From NCBI RefSeq assembly GCF_001015195.1, contig NZ_LDES01000040.1, positions 80,477-144,476 on the forward strand: a stretch of DNA of 64,000 nucleotides. Direction: 5' to 3'. Source of the stretch: Sphingomonas sp. Y57. GTDB lineage: Bacteria > Pseudomonadota > Alphaproteobacteria > Sphingomonadales > Sphingomonadaceae. The notes beneath the pieces were generated by a model. It did not search any database, was not told the DNA's origin, and worked only from the letters and a program-made list of their open reading frames with translations. Shown here piece after piece: positions 1 to 10,165 of this stretch (within the stretch, counting starts at the first letter, position 1; every line of letters starts with the position of its first letter). The translations under genes were made by a program, and so were the position numbers.

Positions 1-1452
1 GGGCGAGATGACGGGGCGGGGCCCCTCACGGCGATCCTCGGCGCGCAGCCGCGCGGGCGACCAGCGGCCGGCATTGGCGAGCGCGCGGAAGGCGTTGGCC
101 TGTTCGGCGAGCGTCACCTCGGCCGATCCGAGCGCAAGCGAAAAGCCGTAATAGTCGCCGTCCTCGGTCAGCCCGCGATAGCCGAGGTCCCATAGCCGGT
201 CGCGGAAGGCGTTGACGCCGACCAGAAGCAGGGTCCGTACCGCCGGCACGTTGAGCGAGGCGGCCAGCGCCGAGCGGGCGGAGACCGGGCCCCGGAAGCT
301 GCGGTCGTAATTCTGTGGCACGTAGAGGCCCGATGCGGTGTCGAGCTGGACCGGCCTGTCGTCGAGGATGGACCCGGCGGTCAGGTAGCCCCGCTCGATC
401 GCCGCCGCATAGAGGAAGGGCTTCAGCGTCGAACCGGCCTGGCGCGGCGCCGCCGCGCCATCGACCGCCGCTGCCGTCGACGCGCCGCCGACCCCGCCCA
501 CATAGGCGAGCGTGTCACCATTCGCATTGTCGAGCACGATCACTGCGCCGTCGCGGGCGCGCTGATCGCCCAGGCCGATGAGCTGACGCGAGAGGGCGGT
601 GATCGCGACGCGCTGGACGGCACCGTCGACGGTCGTTGTCACCCGCATCCCCGCCCGGTCGATGAGCCGGCGCGCGAGGTGCGGCGCCAAGCCGGGGTCG
701 GTCCGCTGGCGACGGGCGGTGCCGAGCGATCGCGCGGCGATCACGGTCAGCGCCGGGCAGTCGGCGGGCTTCATGGCGCAGGCGCGGCGTGCGACCCGCT
801 CGTGCGGGGCCTGCGGATCGGGCAGGAGCGCGGTCAGCAGCAGCGCCTCGTCGCCCGACAGCCGATCGGGTATCTTGCCGAACATTTGCCGGCTCGCCGC
901 CATCACGCCCTGCGCCTCGCCCCGGAGGCCGGCAAGGTTGAGATAGGCTTCGAGAATCTCATCCTTCGACCAGCCTCTCTCCAGCACCATAGCGGCGCGC
1001 ATCTGCCGCACCTTCTGCCGGATCGAGCGGGCGCCCGGCCGCGCAAGCTCCGGGGCGAGGAAGCCGGCGAGCTGCATGGTGATCGTCGACGCCCCGCGCG
1101 GCCGCCGGCCCGACAGGCCGTCGCGGACCGATCCGGCCAGCGCCAGCCAGTCGACTCCGCCATGGGAGGCGAAGCGGTGATCCTCGGCCGCGATTACCGC
1201 GCGCGGCAGCGTGGGAGCCATGCGGTCGAGCGGGACCCAGGCGAGCCGCCGCCGGGTGAAATCGATCCGAACGCTTTCGAGCAGCTGGCCGTTGCGGTCG
1301 TAGAGCCAGCTCTCGGTCGGGCGCCACGCCGCCTTCACCATGGCGGGCGCTGGCATCGCCGGGGGCAGGGTGAGGACGAACAGTGCCAGCAGCAGCGCGA
1401 GCGGGCCGAACAGCGCCGCCCGCCGCCACGCCCGGCGAGACGGGCGCTTCAC
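1..1452 (-). CDS. pbpC: Penicillin-binding protein 1C, 5' part (484 codons; C-terminus outside window)
   Basis: Bifunctional peptidoglycan glycosyltransferase/transpeptidase, anchored in the inner membrane and acting in the periplasm. The reading frame is open from a GTG at 1452 to the window edge. It begins with a basic stretch and one membrane segment (about residues 14-30). A GT51 domain follows, with the AAEDHRFASHGGVD motif carrying the catalytic Glu, and then the transpeptidase SxxK box in GSTLKPFLYA and the SxN box in SLNVPAV. The KTG box and any C-terminal BiPBP domain would lie beyond position 1; family members are usually about 700-780 residues, so roughly two thirds is here. The GTG overlaps the stop of the upstream alpha-2-macroglobulin gene (GTGA), so the two are translationally coupled. 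This pairing is well known in Gram-negative bacteria. Confidence 0.93.
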   Translation of the reverse strand, partial: MKRPSRRAWRRAALFGPLALLLALFVLTLPPAMPAPAMVKAAWRPTESWLYDRNGQLLESVRIDFTRRRLAWVPLDRMAPTLPRAVIAAEDHRFASHGGVDWLALAGSVRDGLSGRRPRGASTITMQLAGFLAPELARPGARSIRQKVRQMRAAMVLERGWSKDEILEAYLNLAGLRGEAQGVMAASRQMFGKIPDRLSGDEALLLTALLPDPQAPHERVARRACAMKPADCPALTVIAARSLGTARRQRTDPGLAPHLARRLIDRAGMRVTTTVDGAVQRVAITALSRQLIGLGDQRARDGAVIVLDNANGDTLAYVGGVGGASTAAAVDGAAAPRQAGSTLKPFLYAAAIERGYLTAGSILDDRPVQLDTASGLYVPQNYDRSFRGPVSARSALAASLNVPAVRTLLLVGVNAFRDRLWDLGYRGLTEDGDYYGFSLALGSAEVTLAEQANAFRALANAGRWSPARLRAEDRREGPRPVISP

Positions 1453-4400
1453 TGCGGGAAGACCGTCACCAGCTGATTGGGCAGCGCGGCGCGGATCTCA
1501 GGGGAATACATCGCCTGCACCCGGGTCGGCGGCATCTGGAAACGGCCGGGGGCGTTGAGCCGCACCGCATATTCGACGGTGAAGCGGCCGCGCGGCACCC
1601 ATTGATAATAGCCGCGCCACGCATCCTGACCGCGCTCCACATAGGAGGGGCCCACGCCGTCGCCGCCCGACGCCTGCGCCGCGAGCGTCGCCGACTGGCC
1701 GCCCAGGTCGCCGACGATCGTCGCGTCCGCCGGGATCGGGTCGCTGACCACCACCCAGTTACGCTCGGCCCCGGCATCGACGGTCAGGCGGATGCGCAGC
1801 ACGTCGCCCTTGCTCATCTTCTTCGGGTCGCGGCGCTGGATGAACTCGACCTGCCGGCTGACGCGATAGCCCGCGAAGAAGGGCTGCTTCATCGGCACCG
1901 CCGCCGAGACCTGGATCTGCGCCCAGGGACCGGCCTCGCCCGGATGCGACAGGCGGATCGGCGTCGGCTGCGCGGGCAGCGGGAAGCGCAGCACCGCCGG
2001 CTCGGCGGACGGCCAGCGCGCCATCCGCGACAGGCCGAGCAGGTCGACCTGGGTGGTGCCGGCGACCGCGGCGGGCGGATAGAGGCTGGTGAAGCGCCGC
2101 GTCGCGACCACGCCCCAGGCGTTGGCGGTGGTCGTGTCCCAATGGCCGCGCTGCTGGCGAAGCGCCGCGCCCACCAGCAGGCGCGGCAACTCGTCCTGCC
2201 AGCCCGGGCGACCGGCGAGGGTTGCGACCGCGCGGTTGGCGATCTCGTCGCCCGAGCTCATCATCCACCAGGGCGCGGTGCCGCTGTCGACGAAGTCGAG
2301 CCGCGAGCCCTCATAGGCGATCCGTCCGCGCAGCACCGCCTCCGCCTCGGCGATCGCGCGCGGATCGGCGCCAGGGGTACGGAGCAGCGCGCCGAGCCAG
2401 TCGAGCAGCGCGGAGGTCTGCATGTCGTGCGCGGCCATGCCGATCTGGCCGAACAGGCTGGAATCTGATCCGCCGTTGCGGGCGAGCGCGACGAGCGCCG
2501 CCAGCTTCTCGGCGCGCGGATCATAGGACCAGGGCACGTCGCGGTTGAGCTGCCCTTCGACCACCGACCGCATTGCCGCGACCATCCGGGTCCGTTCCGC
2601 CTCGGGCAGCGCCAGTCCCGCCTCGGCGGTGATCGACAGGACATAGGCGGTCAGCGCGACCGATCCTTCCATCCGGTCGTCGGGGAAGTAACGGAGCAGC
2701 CCGTCGCGATCGAGATAGGCGGGCATGTCAGCGGCGAGCCCGTTCCATGCGGCGATGTCGCCCGCGACGATCGCCTTGGACAGCCGCTGCTCGAAGCAGT
2801 TGAACAGATAGTCGCGCATGTAGCGCCGCACACCGTCGAGCGGCGGCGCGATGCTGTCGCTCAGCCGCACCTCGATCCCGCCGCGGCCGGGCAGCGCGCC
2901 CATCGGCGGGGTCAGCGGCACCAGCGATTGCGGCCCGACGCGCAGCAAGGTCGCCGCCCAGATGTCTACGGGGACGGCGGGGACGATCATCTGGGCGACG
3001 GTCAGCCGGTCGCTGGAGCGGCCGTCGGCCGAGCGCGCCGTCACCGTCCAGCCCAGCTTGTCGAGGCCGGCCGGCGCGGTCAGCCACCAGGTGACCGACT
3101 TCGCCCCGCCGGCGGGCAGCGACACGGTCAGCGGCGGCCCCTTGACGATCGACGGGTTGGCGGCGACCCGCGCGGTCACCGTCATCGGTTTCTCTGATCC
3201 GTTGCGCAGGACGAAGCTGGCGCCGTAGCGGTCGCCCGATCGCATCAGCGGCGCGATGCTCGAATAGATGCTCAGGTCCTGCTGGGTGCGGACCGTCGTG
3301 CTGCCGGTGCCGAAGCTGCCGGCGCCGGCATTGGCGATCGCGACGAGGCGGAAGGATGAGAGCGCGTCGGACAGCGGCACCGCCACCCGCGCCATGCCGG
3401 ATGCGTCGAGCGGGACGCGGCCCTTCCACAGCAGCACGGGGCGGAAATCCTCGCGGTTGACCTGGGTCAGGTCGCCGCCGCCACCGCCGCCGGCCGCCAC
3501 GGCCTTACGGCCGTAGTGGCGCTTGCCGACCACCTGCATCTGCGCGGTCGAGGTGAGCACGCCGAGCGGCCGTTCGCCCATCATCGCGTCGAGCAGCTTC
3601 CAGCTCTCGTTCGGCGACAGCGCCAGCAACGCTTCGTCGACCGCGACGAAGGCGATCTCGGCGGCGCGCGGCGGCTTGCCGTCGGGGCCGGTCACCCGCA
3701 CCGCGACCTGGGCCCGGTCCCGGACATGATATTTGGCGCGGTCGGCCTGCACGTCGACGGCGAGGCGATGGCGGTCCCAGCCGACATTGATCTTCGCGAC
3801 GCCGAGCCGGAAGCTCGGCTTGGCGAGATCGACCAAAGCGGTCGGCTTCGCGGCGAGGTCCTGGAAGAAAGGCAGGTGCCAGCGCCGGGCGAAATCGGCG
3901 AGCCACAACCGCCAGCCCGCGACCCGCCCGCGCACCGCCAGCACCGAGACATAGACGTCGGGCGCATAGGCGCCCTGCAAGGGCACCTCTACGACCGGGT
4001 CCTTGCCCGACAGCTTCGTCACGAAGCTCGACAACACGCCTTCGCGCTCGACCGTCACCAGCGCGGTCGCCGAGCGGAACGGCATCCGCACCTGGAAACG
4101 GGCGGTGTCGGCCGCGCGATATTCGCGTTGCTCGGGAATGACGTCCATGCGGTCGCCATTGTCGCCGCCGAACCACCAGTCGCCGCCGGCCAGCCAGACC
4201 GACGTCACCGCCCGTGCCTCGTTGCCCGATCCGTCCCGCACCGTCGCCACTGCATAGACCTCGCCCGATATGCCGGGATCGAGCTTGCACGAGGCGAGTC
4301 CCTTGGCGTCGGTGAAGACGGTGCAGCCCTGCTTCAGCCGGGTGACCTTCGCATTGTTCTCATAGGCGTAGAAGCCGCCGACCAGCCGCCGCCGTGATGA

Positions 4401-7181
4401 CAATATCTCGCGGCTGTAGAGCTTGACCGAGACGCTTCGCCCCTGGACGGGCTTGCCGTCGAGGTCGAGCGCGACCAGTTTGAGGCGCAGGTCGTCCTTC
4501 TTCATCAGCCAGCCATCGGTGCGGATGCCGAGCTGGAGCGAGGCGGGATTGACCACCATCCGCTGGGTCGCGGTCAGTGTCTCGCCATTGGCGTCGGGAT
4601 AGTCCATCTCGACGGTCAGCGTCGCGCCGTCGCGCGCCGTCTCCGGAATGGCGATGCTGGTGCGGCCCGCGCCTTGCCGGTCGAGGTTGAGCGCGAGGAG
4701 TTGGACGCCCGGCAGCGGCGCCGCGAGGTCGCGATTGTCGTCGTCGAGCGGGGTGACGCCTTCCTTCAGCGGCAGCCCGCCGAAGCTCCAGCCGTCCCAG
4801 CCCTTCGGGCTCGGCGTCGCTTGGTCGAAACTGGTGCGGACGGCAACCGGCAGGTTGGCCGCTCCGCCGCCCGACAGATAGCCGACATAGAGGTTCACCG
4901 GCACGGTCTTCGGTCGCACCAGCGCCTGTTTCGGCCCGGTCACGGTCGCGCGCATCGTCGGCAGGCGATATTCGTCGACCCGCACCGACTGGCTGGCCCC
5001 GACCTCGTCCTTGCCGATCTGGAGCGACAGGTCATAGTCGCCCTGCGGCGTGCCCTTGGGGGCGCTCCATTCGCTCAGAGCGATGCCGTCGCGGCCGATC
5101 GTCAGCGGGATCTCATATTTGGTGTCGGACCCGCGATGGCGCAGCGTCAGCGTGCCCTTTGCCGCCATCGGCGCGAAGCCCGTCGCGATCGGACGGCGCA
5201 GCAGGTGCTTCATGTGCACCGTCTCGCCCGCGCGCATCAGCGTGCGGTCGAACACCGTGTGGAAGATCAGCGGCCGTTCTTCATATTGGAACGGCATGTC
5301 GAAATCATAGGGGCTGAGGCCCTTGCTCCAGCTCGTCAGCGTGAAGCTGAAGTCGCCGTCCTTGCGCGCCGATACCATCAGCGGATGGGAATCGCCGTCG
5401 CACCATCCATAGGTCTGCGGCTGGGGCAGCTTGTCGCGGATCAGCAGCCGGCCGGACGCGTCGGTAGTGCCGCGCGCGATCGGCTTGCCGGTGCAGCTGT
5501 CGCTGACCTGGATCGCGGCGCCGGCGACGGGATCGCCGCTGGCGAGGCGCGTCACCCAGGCGAGCGAGCTGGCGTTGCCCCATTTGAAATGGACCGCCAT
5601 GTCGGTGACGAGCGCGCCGGTCGCGACATAGCGGACCGCGTTGCGGCCGAGCAGGGCGCGGCCGAGCGTCGGGCTCGCCACCTCGACCACGTAGAAGCCG
5701 GGCTTGCCGAGCGGGATGCCGACGACCTCGAACGCCTTGCCCTTGCCGGGCAGCGGGATACTGGTCGGCTTCAGGCCCGGCTGGCGGGCGAGTAGCGGTG
5801 TATCGCGGGTGCGGTTGACGGCGATGGTCTCATTACCGCGCTTCTCGTCGACGAAGTTGCTGTCCTCGGCATCGTCGAGGCGACGCAGCCATGCCGCTAC
5901 CTCGCCGTCCGAGGCTCCAAGCCGCAGCGTCTTGCCGTCGATCGGAAGCGCCTTTGTCGACAGCTTGGGCTCGATCGCGCGGACGGTGAGCGGTAACATG
6001 CCGCCCTCGCTCGCCTCGAGAATGCCGAAGGTCGCGGCGAACTTAGCCAGCGGCGGCGCGGCGTCGAAGCGGATCGGCAGCGGAAAGCGGCGCGCATTGG
6101 CGAGCGGCCGCTCATTCTCGTCGAGCACCCGAGCCGGCAGCAGCAGCGTCGCGGCGGTCGCCGGGCGATCGGCTGCCAGTTCGAACTTCACGCTCTGCAC
6201 GGTGGGCGAGGGGGTGGCGCTCTCGTCGCCATCGTCGAAGCCGGTCGGCGCGATGCTGGTGCCGTCGGGCAGGCGGATGCGCACCGCTGCCGCCGTGCCG
6301 CGCGGCACGGGGGCGGTGAAGCGGACATAGGCCGGCTCGACCGGGTTGCAGCCGGCGCGCGGGTTGGTGCGGGTGCATTCGAAGCGCGCGGTGAACTCGT
6401 CGATCACGCGGTAGTCGAACCGGCGCGTCTCGATGGCGGTGCGGCCCCCGCCGCTGATCGTGTTCGGCCAGACCAGAGCCATGTCGCGGCCCGGCGGCAG
6501 CGGCCGACGGCAGCGCAGCGCGACCAGATTGCGCAGGCCTCCGGGCGCGCGGGCGCGTTCGATGGTCAACCCGGCCTCTTCGAGGAAGTTGCTGAGCTGG
6601 TAATTGTTGGGAAGACCCTCGATCAGCTTGCGTGGCACGTCGGCGGGCAGCACGTCGACCGGGAGCTTCTCGCCGATCCCGTCGACCGCGCAATAGGCCT
6701 CGCCAGCGATCGAGCCTCGATCGGCGGGAACGTTGGTCGCGACGAGGAAGGTCTGGTCCTGTTGGATAGATCCGCCGTAGCGTGCGGGAAGTACGGCGCG
6801 GGCATCGGGTCCGCTGCTGTCCAGGACATAGGTGACGCGCTCGCCGACCAGCGGCGTTCCGTCGAGCCCGGCGAGGCCAGGCCGCAGGGTCAGTGTGCAG
6901 CGCGACCCGCCGGGCAGCGCGGTGGCGAACTCATAGCTGTAGCTCTGCTGGTCGGACCAGCGGCCGCTGCCTGCGACGGGGCAGTTGACGTCGAACGGTC
7001 CGCGCGCACGCGGCTCGCCGAGTGCGACCATCGGCGCCGAGAAGCGGATCTGGAAGCTGCGGATCCCCCCCAGGTCGTTGCCGGGATTCGCCGACAGCAC
7101 ACTGGGGCCACCACCCTGGGAGGAGGCGACGGAGGCGAGCAGCAGGAGGACCGGAGCAAGCCGTTTAAGGACGCCACGCAT
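1449..7181 (-). CDS. yfhM: Bacterial alpha-2-macroglobulin (YfhM-like), 1910 aa
   Basis: Periplasmic broad-range protease trap thought to protect the cell when the envelope is breached, working with PbpC, whose gene follows with a 4-base overlap. The protein starts with a Sec signal (MRGVLKRLAPVLLLLASVASS). Long repeated beta-domains of the macroglobulin type follow. A glycine-rich stretch (GGGGGGDLTQ, around residues 1220-1230) may belong to the bait/linker region. The thioester motif CFEQ (Cys about 1462) is intact; E. coli has CLEQ. Unlike E. coli YfhM there is no lipobox cysteine, so this one is predicted soluble rather than membrane-tethered. The start at 7181 has a GAGGGAGAG ribosome site a few bases upstream. 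Length is somewhat above the usual 1500-1900 residues. Confidence 0.92.
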   Translation of the reverse strand: MRGVLKRLAPVLLLLASVASSQGGGPSVLSANPGNDLGGIRSFQIRFSAPMVALGEPRARGPFDVNCPVAGSGRWSDQQSYSYEFATALPGGSRCTLTLRPGLAGLDGTPLVGERVTYVLDSSGPDARAVLPARYGGSIQQDQTFLVATNVPADRGSIAGEAYCAVDGIGEKLPVDVLPADVPRKLIEGLPNNYQLSNFLEEAGLTIERARAPGGLRNLVALRCRRPLPPGRDMALVWPNTISGGGRTAIETRRFDYRVIDEFTARFECTRTNPRAGCNPVEPAYVRFTAPVPRGTAAAVRIRLPDGTSIAPTGFDDGDESATPSPTVQSVKFELAADRPATAATLLLPARVLDENERPLANARRFPLPIRFDAAPPLAKFAATFGILEASEGGMLPLTVRAIEPKLSTKALPIDGKTLRLGASDGEVAAWLRRLDDAEDSNFVDEKRGNETIAVNRTRDTPLLARQPGLKPTSIPLPGKGKAFEVVGIPLGKPGFYVVEVASPTLGRALLGRNAVRYVATGALVTDMAVHFKWGNASSLAWVTRLASGDPVAGAAIQVSDSCTGKPIARGTTDASGRLLIRDKLPQPQTYGWCDGDSHPLMVSARKDGDFSFTLTSWSKGLSPYDFDMPFQYEERPLIFHTVFDRTLMRAGETVHMKHLLRRPIATGFAPMAAKGTLTLRHRGSDTKYEIPLTIGRDGIALSEWSAPKGTPQGDYDLSLQIGKDEVGASQSVRVDEYRLPTMRATVTGPKQALVRPKTVPVNLYVGYLSGGGAANLPVAVRTSFDQATPSPKGWDGWSFGGLPLKEGVTPLDDDNRDLAAPLPGVQLLALNLDRQGAGRTSIAIPETARDGATLTVEMDYPDANGETLTATQRMVVNPASLQLGIRTDGWLMKKDDLRLKLVALDLDGKPVQGRSVSVKLYSREILSSRRRLVGGFYAYENNAKVTRLKQGCTVFTDAKGLASCKLDPGISGEVYAVATVRDGSGNEARAVTSVWLAGGDWWFGGDNGDRMDVIPEQREYRAADTARFQVRMPFRSATALVTVEREGVLSSFVTKLSGKDPVVEVPLQGAYAPDVYVSVLAVRGRVAGWRLWLADFARRWHLPFFQDLAAKPTALVDLAKPSFRLGVAKINVGWDRHRLAVDVQADRAKYHVRDRAQVAVRVTGPDGKPPRAAEIAFVAVDEALLALSPNESWKLLDAMMGERPLGVLTSTAQMQVVGKRHYGRKAVAAGGGGGGDLTQVNREDFRPVLLWKGRVPLDASGMARVAVPLSDALSSFRLVAIANAGAGSFGTGSTTVRTQQDLSIYSSIAPLMRSGDRYGASFVLRNGSEKPMTVTARVAANPSIVKGPPLTVSLPAGGAKSVTWWLTAPAGLDKLGWTVTARSADGRSSDRLTVAQMIVPAVPVDIWAATLLRVGPQSLVPLTPPMGALPGRGGIEVRLSDSIAPPLDGVRRYMRDYLFNCFEQRLSKAIVAGDIAAWNGLAADMPAYLDRDGLLRYFPDDRMEGSVALTAYVLSITAEAGLALPEAERTRMVAAMRSVVEGQLNRDVPWSYDPRAEKLAALVALARNGGSDSSLFGQIGMAAHDMQTSALLDWLGALLRTPGADPRAIAEAEAVLRGRIAYEGSRLDFVDSGTAPWWMMSSGDEIANRAVATLAGRPGWQDELPRLLVGAALRQQRGHWDTTTANAWGVVATRRFTSLYPPAAVAGTTQVDLLGLSRMARWPSAEPAVLRFPLPAQPTPIRLSHPGEAGPWAQIQVSAAVPMKQPFFAGYRVSRQVEFIQRRDPKKMSKGDVLRIRLTVDAGAERNWVVVSDPIPADATIVGDLGGQSATLAAQASGGDGVGPSYVERGQDAWRGYYQWVPRGRFTVEYAVRLNAPGRFQMPPTRVQAMYSPEIRAALPNQLVTVFPQ

Positions 7182-7227
7182 ATACTCTCCCTCGCTGCGC
7201 AGCTTGTGGCAGATACTGCGGCAAGAC

Positions 7228-7245
7228 CAGTGATTTTCATCACTG
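7228..7245. other. Perfect 7-bp inverted repeat between a2m and the receiver gene
   Basis: CAGTGAT-TTTC-ATCACTG lies about 50 bases upstream of the macroglobulin start and downstream of the minus-strand receiver gene. It could end the two-component operon (no T-run follows on the minus strand) or be an operator for the a2m-pbpC operon. The rest of 7182-7298 shows nothing else recognisable. Confidence 0.4.
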
Positions 7246-7298
7246 TCGGATGCTCGGCCCTCCCCATGAAAACGGGAATGACGAAAAGATGGAATGCC

Positions 7299-7679
7299 CT
7301 AGCCGATCAGCGCCAGTACCTGGTCGGCCAGGGTGAGCGGGTCGAAGGGTTTGGTGATCACACCCTTGGCGCCCTGCTCAATATAGGTGCGGACGTCCTG
7401 CGGACGGGCCCGGGCAGTAACAAAAATCACGGGAATCTTCGCCAGCTCCGGATCGGCGAGCATCGCTGCCAGCACGTCGGGCCCGGTCAGTCCGGGCATC
7501 ATCACGTCGACCATCGTCAGGTCGGGTCGCCAATCGCCGGCGTGCAGTATTTCCAGCGCCGCCTCACCTGAATCAGCGGTGCGCACTTCGAACCCCGGTC
7601 GGATGCGAAGGGCCATCTCCACGATCAGCCGGATATCCGGTTCATCGTCGACATAGAGGATATGGGTCTGATCGGTCAT
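7299..7679 (-). CDS. Single-domain response regulator (CheY-like receiver), 126 aa
   Basis: A stand-alone receiver domain with no output domain. Phospho-acceptor Asp58 (in TMVDVMMPG), acidic pocket Asp11/Asp12, Thr88 and Lys110 (ITKPFDP) are all present, so it should be phosphorylatable. Its ATG overlaps the stop of the hybrid kinase gene (ATGA, 7676-7679), making it the third gene of a NarL regulator - hybrid kinase - receiver operon. It may be a phosphate sink or a diffusible carrier within the relay, or act by protein-protein contact; the sequence does not say which. Confidence 0.92.
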   Translation of the reverse strand: MTDQTHILYVDDEPDIRLIVEMALRIRPGFEVRTADSGEAALEILHAGDWRPDLTMVDVMMPGLTGPDVLAAMLADPELAKIPVIFVTARARPQDVRTYIEQGAKGVITKPFDPLTLADQVLALIG

Positions 7680-10165
7680 TGAGGTCCACCATGACGGTCC
7701 ACGATGTCGAGCACCGTCGAGGTCAGCTTCGGCAGCGCGCGGCGCGACTTGACCAGTACCGCATCGGCGAGCCTCCGGGTTTCCTCGTCCATCTCCTGGG
7801 CCGAATAGACGATGACGGGCAAGGGCTTGTCCCAGGACTTGATTTCGGAAAGCAGCGCAAGACCCGATCCGTCCGGCAGGCCGAGGTCGAGCACGATGGC
7901 GTCGGGACGGCGCTCGTCCAGGATCGTGCGGGCAGATGCCAGGCTGGTGGCATTGAGCAGGAGACCGCGTCCCGCCAGCGCCGCCGCGAACAGCTCCCGC
8001 GTGTCGCCATCGTCGTCGATGTGGAGAATGACCGCCTTGTTCTGACCCTGGCGGCGGATGGCGCGCTGGATGAGCTGGATCAGCCGCCGCGGATCGAACG
8101 GCTTCTGCAGCCAGCCGGCATAGGGCTGATGATCGATGTCGGCGGGCGGTGCGATTCCGGAGATGACGATGATCGGGGGCTTGCCCGTACCGGGATCGCT
8201 GCTGATCGCCCGGATCACGTCGGAGCCGTCGGCGTCGGCCAGCGTCATGTCGAGCAGGATCGCCGCATAGCGCTGTGACCGGGCATGGGCGATCGCCTCG
8301 CGCATCGTCGTGACATGGTCGCTGGCATAGCCGTGCGCGGTCAGGATCGACTGCACGGTCCGGCCCGCATCGGCATCGTCCTCGCAGATCAGCAGCCGCG
8401 CCGATCCCATCTCGATCGCCTCGGACGCCTGGGTCGTGTCGCGCGGGATGCTGAAGGCGAAGCGGGCGCCGCCTTCGCTGCGATTCTCGAACGATATCTC
8501 GCCGCCATGGCTGCGAACGATCTCCCGCGAAATGGCGAGACCGAGGCCGGTGCCGGCGATGATCTGCCGCGCGGGGTGGCTCCCGCGTGCGAAGCGGTGG
8601 AAGATGTTCTTGGCGAATTCCGGGGGGATGCCGGGGCCGCTGTCGGTGATCTGGATGACGTGGTCGTCGCCTCCCTCGATCAGTTCGAAGCGGACGGTCG
8701 ATTCCTCGGGCGAGAATTTGACGGCGTTCGACAGCAGGTTCCCCGCCACCTGGATCAGCCGGTCGGCATCGGCGCAGGCCATCACCGGCGTCGATGGCAC
8801 CAGCGTCTCGATCCGGATCGAGCGGCGGTCGGCCAGGCCCTGCATCGCGTGGGCGGCCTTGGCCATCACGTCGCGCAGGTCGATCACCGCATAATCGAAA
8901 GCCATCCGCCCCTTGCGGATCTGATCGATGTCCAGGATGTCGTTGATCAGGCGGATCAGCCGCTGGCTGTTGGTTTCGGCGATCTCGGCGAGACGCTGCG
9001 CCTCCGCCGGCAACTGCCCGGCGGCACCGCTGCGCAACAGCGTCAGCGAACCGACCACCGAGGTCAGCGGCGTGCGCAGCTCATGGCTGACGGTCGAGAT
9101 GAAGTCGTCCTTGAGCCGGTCGATTTCCTTGCGGCCGGCCGCATCGCGCAGGGCCGCGACGACGTGGATGCCGTCGGGCAGGGACATGGTGCCGAGAACG
9201 ACGTCCACGGGAACCGGCTCGCCCTGCCTGTCCCGGCCGGTAAGGTCGATCAGTTCGGTCTTCTGCAGCTGTCCGTCGCGGACACCGAGCCGTTCGAGAA
9301 AGGCTCCATTGCCCGGGGCGATATCGACCAGGGTCGAGATGTCCCTCCGCAGCAGCTGGTCCGCGCTATAGCCGAACATGCGTTCCGCGGCGGGATTGAT
9401 GGTTTCGATGCTCCCGCTCGGGTTGATCAGGATGATGCCGTCGGTGGCACTGTCGAAGATCGCGCGCTGGCGCGCCGCCGCCTCGCGATGCTCGTACGCC
9501 AGGCGGTTGTTCGTGCGCCGTCCGCGGCCGAGCAGGAAGCCGAGGACACCGGCGATCACGGCGATGAAGGCGATAGCGCTCCAGATGATCGTCCGATTGT
9601 GGGCCAGCCGTTCCGCCTGGTGCCGTTGCAGTTGCGCAACTTCGCGGTCGGCCTGGGCCTGCATTTGCCCGATGATCGAGCGGATGTCGTCCATCTGACG
9701 CTTACCCAGCCCCTGCCGCAGCCGGATGGCGGCAGCATCGGGACCGATCCGGTCGCGCATCTGGATGACCTCGCGCATCTCCGCGAATTTGCCGAAGACG
9801 AGTTGTTTCAGCCGCGCGAACTGCATGTCCTCGGTATAGTCGGGGCGCAGGCGCTCCACCCGGCGCAGCTGCGCATCGATCTTCGCACGGGCGTCGTCAT
9901 AGGGGTCGAGGAAGGCCGGCAAGCCGCTGACCAGATAGCCTCGCTGTCCGGTTTCCGCATCCTTGACCAGCGAGAACAGGCGCTCGATCTCGCGCTGGTA
10001 GACGAAGCTCGCCTGCAGGGCATGGCGTGTGGCCTCGCCGCGGCGGCTCTCGCCTCCGAACCAGATCGCCATGGCGGCGAGGAGGAGCGGCCCGATCGCG
10101 GTGATCAGGGCGATCTGCAGCCAGCTGGGCCGGATCCGATGCTGGCGCGGGGTGGTCAGCGTCAT
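7676..10165 (-). CDS. Hybrid sensor histidine kinase, CHASE3-PAS-HisKA-HATPase-REC-REC, 829 aa
   Basis: Inner-membrane sensor. Order of parts: TM1 (about 15-37); periplasmic CHASE3-type four-helix sensor (DAETGQRGYLVSG at 69-81 is diagnostic); TM2 (about 193-213); PAS (about 230-345); HisKA with phospho-acceptor His361 (STVSHELRTPL); HATPase_c with N-box Asn480, DSGPGIP and GTGLGLA boxes; receiver 1 with Asp639; and receiver 2 with Asp760. No Hpt domain is present, yet two C-terminal receivers imply a phosphorelay, and a receiver-Hpt protein is encoded divergently nearby. Its ATG overlaps the stop of the NarL-type regulator (ATGA). The signal sensed is unknown. Confidence 0.93.
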   Translation of the reverse strand: MTLTTPRQHRIRPSWLQIALITAIGPLLLAAMAIWFGGESRRGEATRHALQASFVYQREIERLFSLVKDAETGQRGYLVSGLPAFLDPYDDARAKIDAQLRRVERLRPDYTEDMQFARLKQLVFGKFAEMREVIQMRDRIGPDAAAIRLRQGLGKRQMDDIRSIIGQMQAQADREVAQLQRHQAERLAHNRTIIWSAIAFIAVIAGVLGFLLGRGRRTNNRLAYEHREAAARQRAIFDSATDGIILINPSGSIETINPAAERMFGYSADQLLRRDISTLVDIAPGNGAFLERLGVRDGQLQKTELIDLTGRDRQGEPVPVDVVLGTMSLPDGIHVVAALRDAAGRKEIDRLKDDFISTVSHELRTPLTSVVGSLTLLRSGAAGQLPAEAQRLAEIAETNSQRLIRLINDILDIDQIRKGRMAFDYAVIDLRDVMAKAAHAMQGLADRRSIRIETLVPSTPVMACADADRLIQVAGNLLSNAVKFSPEESTVRFELIEGGDDHVIQITDSGPGIPPEFAKNIFHRFARGSHPARQIIAGTGLGLAISREIVRSHGGEISFENRSEGGARFAFSIPRDTTQASEAIEMGSARLLICEDDADAGRTVQSILTAHGYASDHVTTMREAIAHARSQRYAAILLDMTLADADGSDVIRAISSDPGTGKPPIIVISGIAPPADIDHQPYAGWLQKPFDPRRLIQLIQRAIRRQGQNKAVILHIDDDGDTRELFAAALAGRGLLLNATSLASARTILDERRPDAIVLDLGLPDGSGLALLSEIKSWDKPLPVIVYSAQEMDEETRRLADAVLVKSRRALPKLTSTVLDIVDRHGGPQ

